NCBI GenBank assembly: GCA_946410475.1
Contig: CAMKAM010000060.1
Location: 1-8,454, forward strand
DNA from: an uncultured Bacillota bacterium
GTDB lineage: Bacteria > Bacillota > Clostridia > Peptostreptococcales > Anaerovoracaceae
Reading direction: 5' to 3'
DNA length: 8,454 nt
The stretch's first letter is position 1; every line of letters starts with the position of its first letter. The notes beneath the pieces were generated by a model, which saw nothing but the letters and a program-made list of their open reading frames with translations, made no database searches and was not told the origin of the DNA. A program made the position numbers and the translations under genes. This document shows, in pieces, positions 6,301-8,454 of this stretch.

Positions 6301-7311
6301 CTATTTTCCTAACGCGGGCAGGACGAATTTTACTATGTCGTTGCCCGTAACATATATCATAAGTGCGAACAGAAGCATAAGACCAATGAGATTGATCCTG
6401 CCTTCCACCTCATCCGAAACAGCTTTTCCGGTGATCTTCCTGATCACGATGAACAGCAGCCTTCCTCCGTCGAGCGCAGGGAACGGAAGCAGATTTATCA
6501 CCGCGAGGTTGAGCGAAAGCATCGCAAGCAGGTAGAAGAAATATATCATACCCTGCGATATGGACTGATTCACTACGTACACGATGCCCACAGGTCCGGA
6601 CAATTCCGAAGCGGAGACTTCCCCTGTGAATATCTGCTTCAGGATGACGTACATCTGCTTCGTCAGAGTGAATGTCGACTTCGTGCCCTCGATGACAGCA
6701 GTCCCTATATTCCTCTCAAGAGCCGGGGTAATGCCTATCATCTTTCTTCCCTCAGACTCCATGAGAGGGACTTCCAGGCTGATCGTCTCCCCGTCTCTTT
6801 TGACTGTTACATTGATAGTGTCGCCTTTATTCTCTGCGATGACAGGTCCTATATCCTCCCAGTCTGATATCGCCGTGCCTTCGATCTCTACTATCTCGTC
6901 TCCGGTCTTCATTCCGGCAGCTTCCGAATGATTGCCTTCAACAAAACCGCCGACGCGGTTGACCGCAGTTCCGACCGTGAAGACGATAACGATCATTATT
7001 ATCAGCGCGAGGATGAAATTCATGAAAGGCCCCGCAGCGACGACTATCGCCTTCTGCAGAGCAGGCTTGTTGTTGAATCCCCTCGGATCATCCGTTTCCT
7101 CGTCTTCACCTTCCATCGCGCAGAACCCGCCGATAGGGATCGCCCTCAGCGAGTATTCCGTCTCGCCCTTCTGTCTTCTGAATATGGCAGGTCCCATTCC
7201 TACAGCAAACTGGTTGACCTTGATGTCACACAGCTTCGCGGCGGAAAAGTGTCCGAATTCATGTATGAATATCAGTATGCAGAACAAAAGTACTGCAAAT
7301 ATTACCGTCAT
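6301..7311 (-). CDS. rseP: RIP metalloprotease RseP (site-2 protease)
   Basis: This membrane-embedded zinc protease (rseP/rasP type) cuts anti-sigma factors and leftover signal peptides within the membrane. The 336 residues show the family layout: a first membrane segment carrying HEFGH at 17-21 (two zinc ligands and the catalytic Glu18), AVGMGPAIF at 36-44, IPIGGFCAMEGE at 58-69, a second membrane segment near 95-115, one PDZ domain at about 116-185, then a third segment holding LLPFPALDGGR with zinc ligand Asp281, and a last segment near 306-323. A single PDZ domain is normal for Gram-positive members. The ATG overlaps the dxr stop (ATGA), with GGGGG 7 bases upstream, so the two are probably translationally coupled. 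A CpXC protein follows, not ispG. Its substrate cannot be inferred from this window. Confidence 0.95.
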   Translation of the reverse strand: MTVIFAVLLFCILIFIHEFGHFSAAKLCDIKVNQFAVGMGPAIFRRQKGETEYSLRAIPIGGFCAMEGEDEETDDPRGFNNKPALQKAIVVAAGPFMNFILALIIMIVIVFTVGTAVNRVGGFVEGNHSEAAGMKTGDEIVEIEGTAISDWEDIGPVIAENKGDTINVTVKRDGETISLEVPLMESEGRKMIGITPALERNIGTAVIEGTKSTFTLTKQMYVILKQIFTGEVSASELSGPVGIVYVVNQSISQGMIYFFYLLAMLSLNLAVINLLPFPALDGGRLLFIVIRKITGKAVSDEVEGRINLIGLMLLFALMIYVTGNDIVKFVLPALGK

Positions 7312-8454
7312 GTGTTTTCCCCCAGATATCTTTCTATCATTTTTCTTGCTGTCCTGTCAGCATCCAGTATTTCTTCTATCCCCGGGGCGCTTACAGGACT
7401 GTGCTCCTCAAGAACACGTTCTATCATTACAGGTATATCGGTATATCCGATCCTTCCGTCAAGGAAGGCGGCTACGAGAGCCTCGTTAGCTCCGTTCATC
7501 ACAGCTGTGTATGTCCCGCCTCTTCTGAGAGCTTCTGTCGCGAGCGCCAGGCACGGGAATCTCTGTGTGTCCGGTCTTTCGAAATGCAGCGTGGATGAGC
7601 TTCCGAAAAAGTCGATGCTTTCGCTTACGCCTTCAAGTCTGTCAGGCATGGTTAGAGCGTAAGCGATCGGGATCTCCATATCCGGAACTCCCATCTGAGC
7701 CAGGACAGCTCCGTCCCTGAACTCGACCATCGAATGTATGATGCTCTCAGGATGTATCACGACCGTGATATCATCGACTTCGACATCGAAGAGCCACTTC
7801 GCTTCTATCACCTCGAGCCCCTTGTTCATGAGAGTCGAGGAGTCGATCGTTATCTTCGGCCCCATCGACCATCTTGGATGATGCAGCGCCATCTCCTTTG
7901 TGACGGACTTCATCTGCTCAGCCGTGAACTGTCTGAACGGTCCGCCGCTGCCTGTCAGAAGGATCCTTTTCAGTGTATCCCTTTTCCTTCCCTCAAGACA
8001 CTGGTAGATAGCGCTGTGTTCGCTATCCACCGGTTTTATGACAGTTCCCGTTTTCTTGGCCTCCCGCATTATGACGCTTCCGCCGGCTACGAGGGTCTCT
8101 TTGTTCGCAAGAGCTATCTCTTTTCCGAGCTTTACGGCCTCGTATGTCGGTTCGAGTCCGCTTATACCCATCATAGCATTCAGCATAACGTCGTAATCAG
8201 TCCGCGCAGCTTCTTTATACCCATCCTTACCGGAAAGAATCTCTATCCCCGGAAATTCTTTTCTGAGGGCCTTCGCATCCTCCTCATCCATGACGACAGC
8301 CATTTCAGGATGATACCTGTGTATCTGCGCACGGATAAGGTCTATGTTTTTTCCGCACGCCAAAACAGCAACAGAAAGTTGCTGCCTGCTTTTATCTATT
8401 ACATCGAGGGCCTGACGGCCTATCGATCCTGTTGAGCCAAAAAGAGCTACTCTT
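7308..8454 (-). CDS. dxr: 1-deoxy-D-xylulose-5-phosphate reductoisomerase (N-terminus cut by window edge)
   Basis: DXR converts DOXP to MEP with NADPH and a divalent metal, the committed step of the MEP isoprenoid pathway, in the cytoplasm. The frame stays open to base 8454; translating past the TTG at 8363 adds 30 residues containing the NADPH loop (RVALFGSTGSIG, fragment residues 1-12), so that TTG is not the start and only a few residues are missing. Counted from the edge, metal ligands are Asp143 and Glu145 (VDSEHSA) and Glu214 in NKGLEVIEA. The flexible substrate loop HPRWSMG stands near 192-198. The phosphate-binding segment reads TGSGGPFR where TASGGPFR is common. About 381 residues are visible, normal for the family. 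It overlaps rseP by 4 bases, as in many Bacillota clusters. Confidence 0.97.
   Translation of the reverse strand, partial: RVALFGSTGSIGRQALDVIDKSRQQLSVAVLACGKNIDLIRAQIHRYHPEMAVVMDEEDAKALRKEFPGIEILSGKDGYKEAARTDYDVMLNAMMGISGLEPTYEAVKLGKEIALANKETLVAGGSVIMREAKKTGTVIKPVDSEHSAIYQCLEGRKRDTLKRILLTGSGGPFRQFTAEQMKSVTKEMALHHPRWSMGPKITIDSSTLMNKGLEVIEAKWLFDVEVDDITVVIHPESIIHSMVEFRDGAVLAQMGVPDMEIPIAYALTMPDRLEGVSESIDFFGSSSTLHFERPDTQRFPCLALATEALRRGGTYTAVMNGANEALVAAFLDGRIGYTDIPVMIERVLEEHSPVSAPGIEEILDADRTARKMIERYLGENT

Noticed and set aside
8361..8363. TTG at 8363 as the start of dxr
   Set aside because: The frame is open to the window edge and the added 30 residues contain the conserved GSTGSIG NADPH loop, so the gene continues beyond the window.
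7734..8435. Plus-strand open frame of 233 codons opposite dxr
   Set aside because: It is the antisense shadow of dxr, including its conserved NADPH-binding region.
1..8454. CRISPR array, tRNA, rRNA, insertion sequence or attachment site
   Set aside because: No regularly spaced repeats, cloverleaf sequence, transposase-like reading frame or terminal inverted repeats were seen.

Overview
This 8.45 kb window looks like ordinary chromosomal DNA of an anaerobic, low-to-mid GC member of the Bacillota, most likely class Clostridia. Four things point that way: the argC-argJ-argB-argD order, the dxr-rseP pair, strong AAGGAGG-type ribosome binding sites, and a CpXC-domain protein of a kind frequent in Clostridia. 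The assignment below class level is not supported. I see no mobile elements, tRNA, rRNA, CRISPR array or prophage genes. Gene density is high, and the only non-coding gaps are 89 to 155 bases.

Layout. Positions 1-426 (+) hold the C-terminal half of a formate/nitrite transporter (FNT family). An 89-base gap with a good sigma-A-type promoter follows, then a 5-formyltetrahydrofolate cyclo-ligase gene (516-1070, +). A bidirectional hairpin terminator (about 1107-1142) separates it from a converging arginine operon on the minus strand, transcribed argC (5442) - argJ - argB - argD (1160). Upstream of argC are a TTGACC-N17-TATAGT promoter and two tandem 18-bp ARG boxes 2 bp apart. Beyond them is the terminator of a second minus-strand operon: dxr (runs off the right edge) - rseP - CpXC-domain protein (5598-6287).

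How the genes work together. ArgC, ArgJ, ArgB and ArgD carry glutamate to N-acetylornithine. ArgJ recycles the acetyl group onto glutamate and releases ornithine, so this is the cyclic route. ArgB has the N-terminal helix typical of arginine-inhibited acetylglutamate kinases. The argC leader is too short for a T-box or riboswitch, so control is probably at the promoter through an ArgR/AhrC-type regulator. The later arginine genes (argF, argG, argH, carAB) are not in the window.

Dxr makes MEP in the isoprenoid pathway and RseP is a site-2 intramembrane protease; together they are a normal Bacillota envelope/isoprenoid cluster. The less usual points are the CpXC protein directly behind rseP, where ispG is often found, the short (type 2) ArgC in an otherwise Bacillota-style operon, and ARG boxes lying wholly upstream of the -35 element. 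I did not find a convincing new biological system here.
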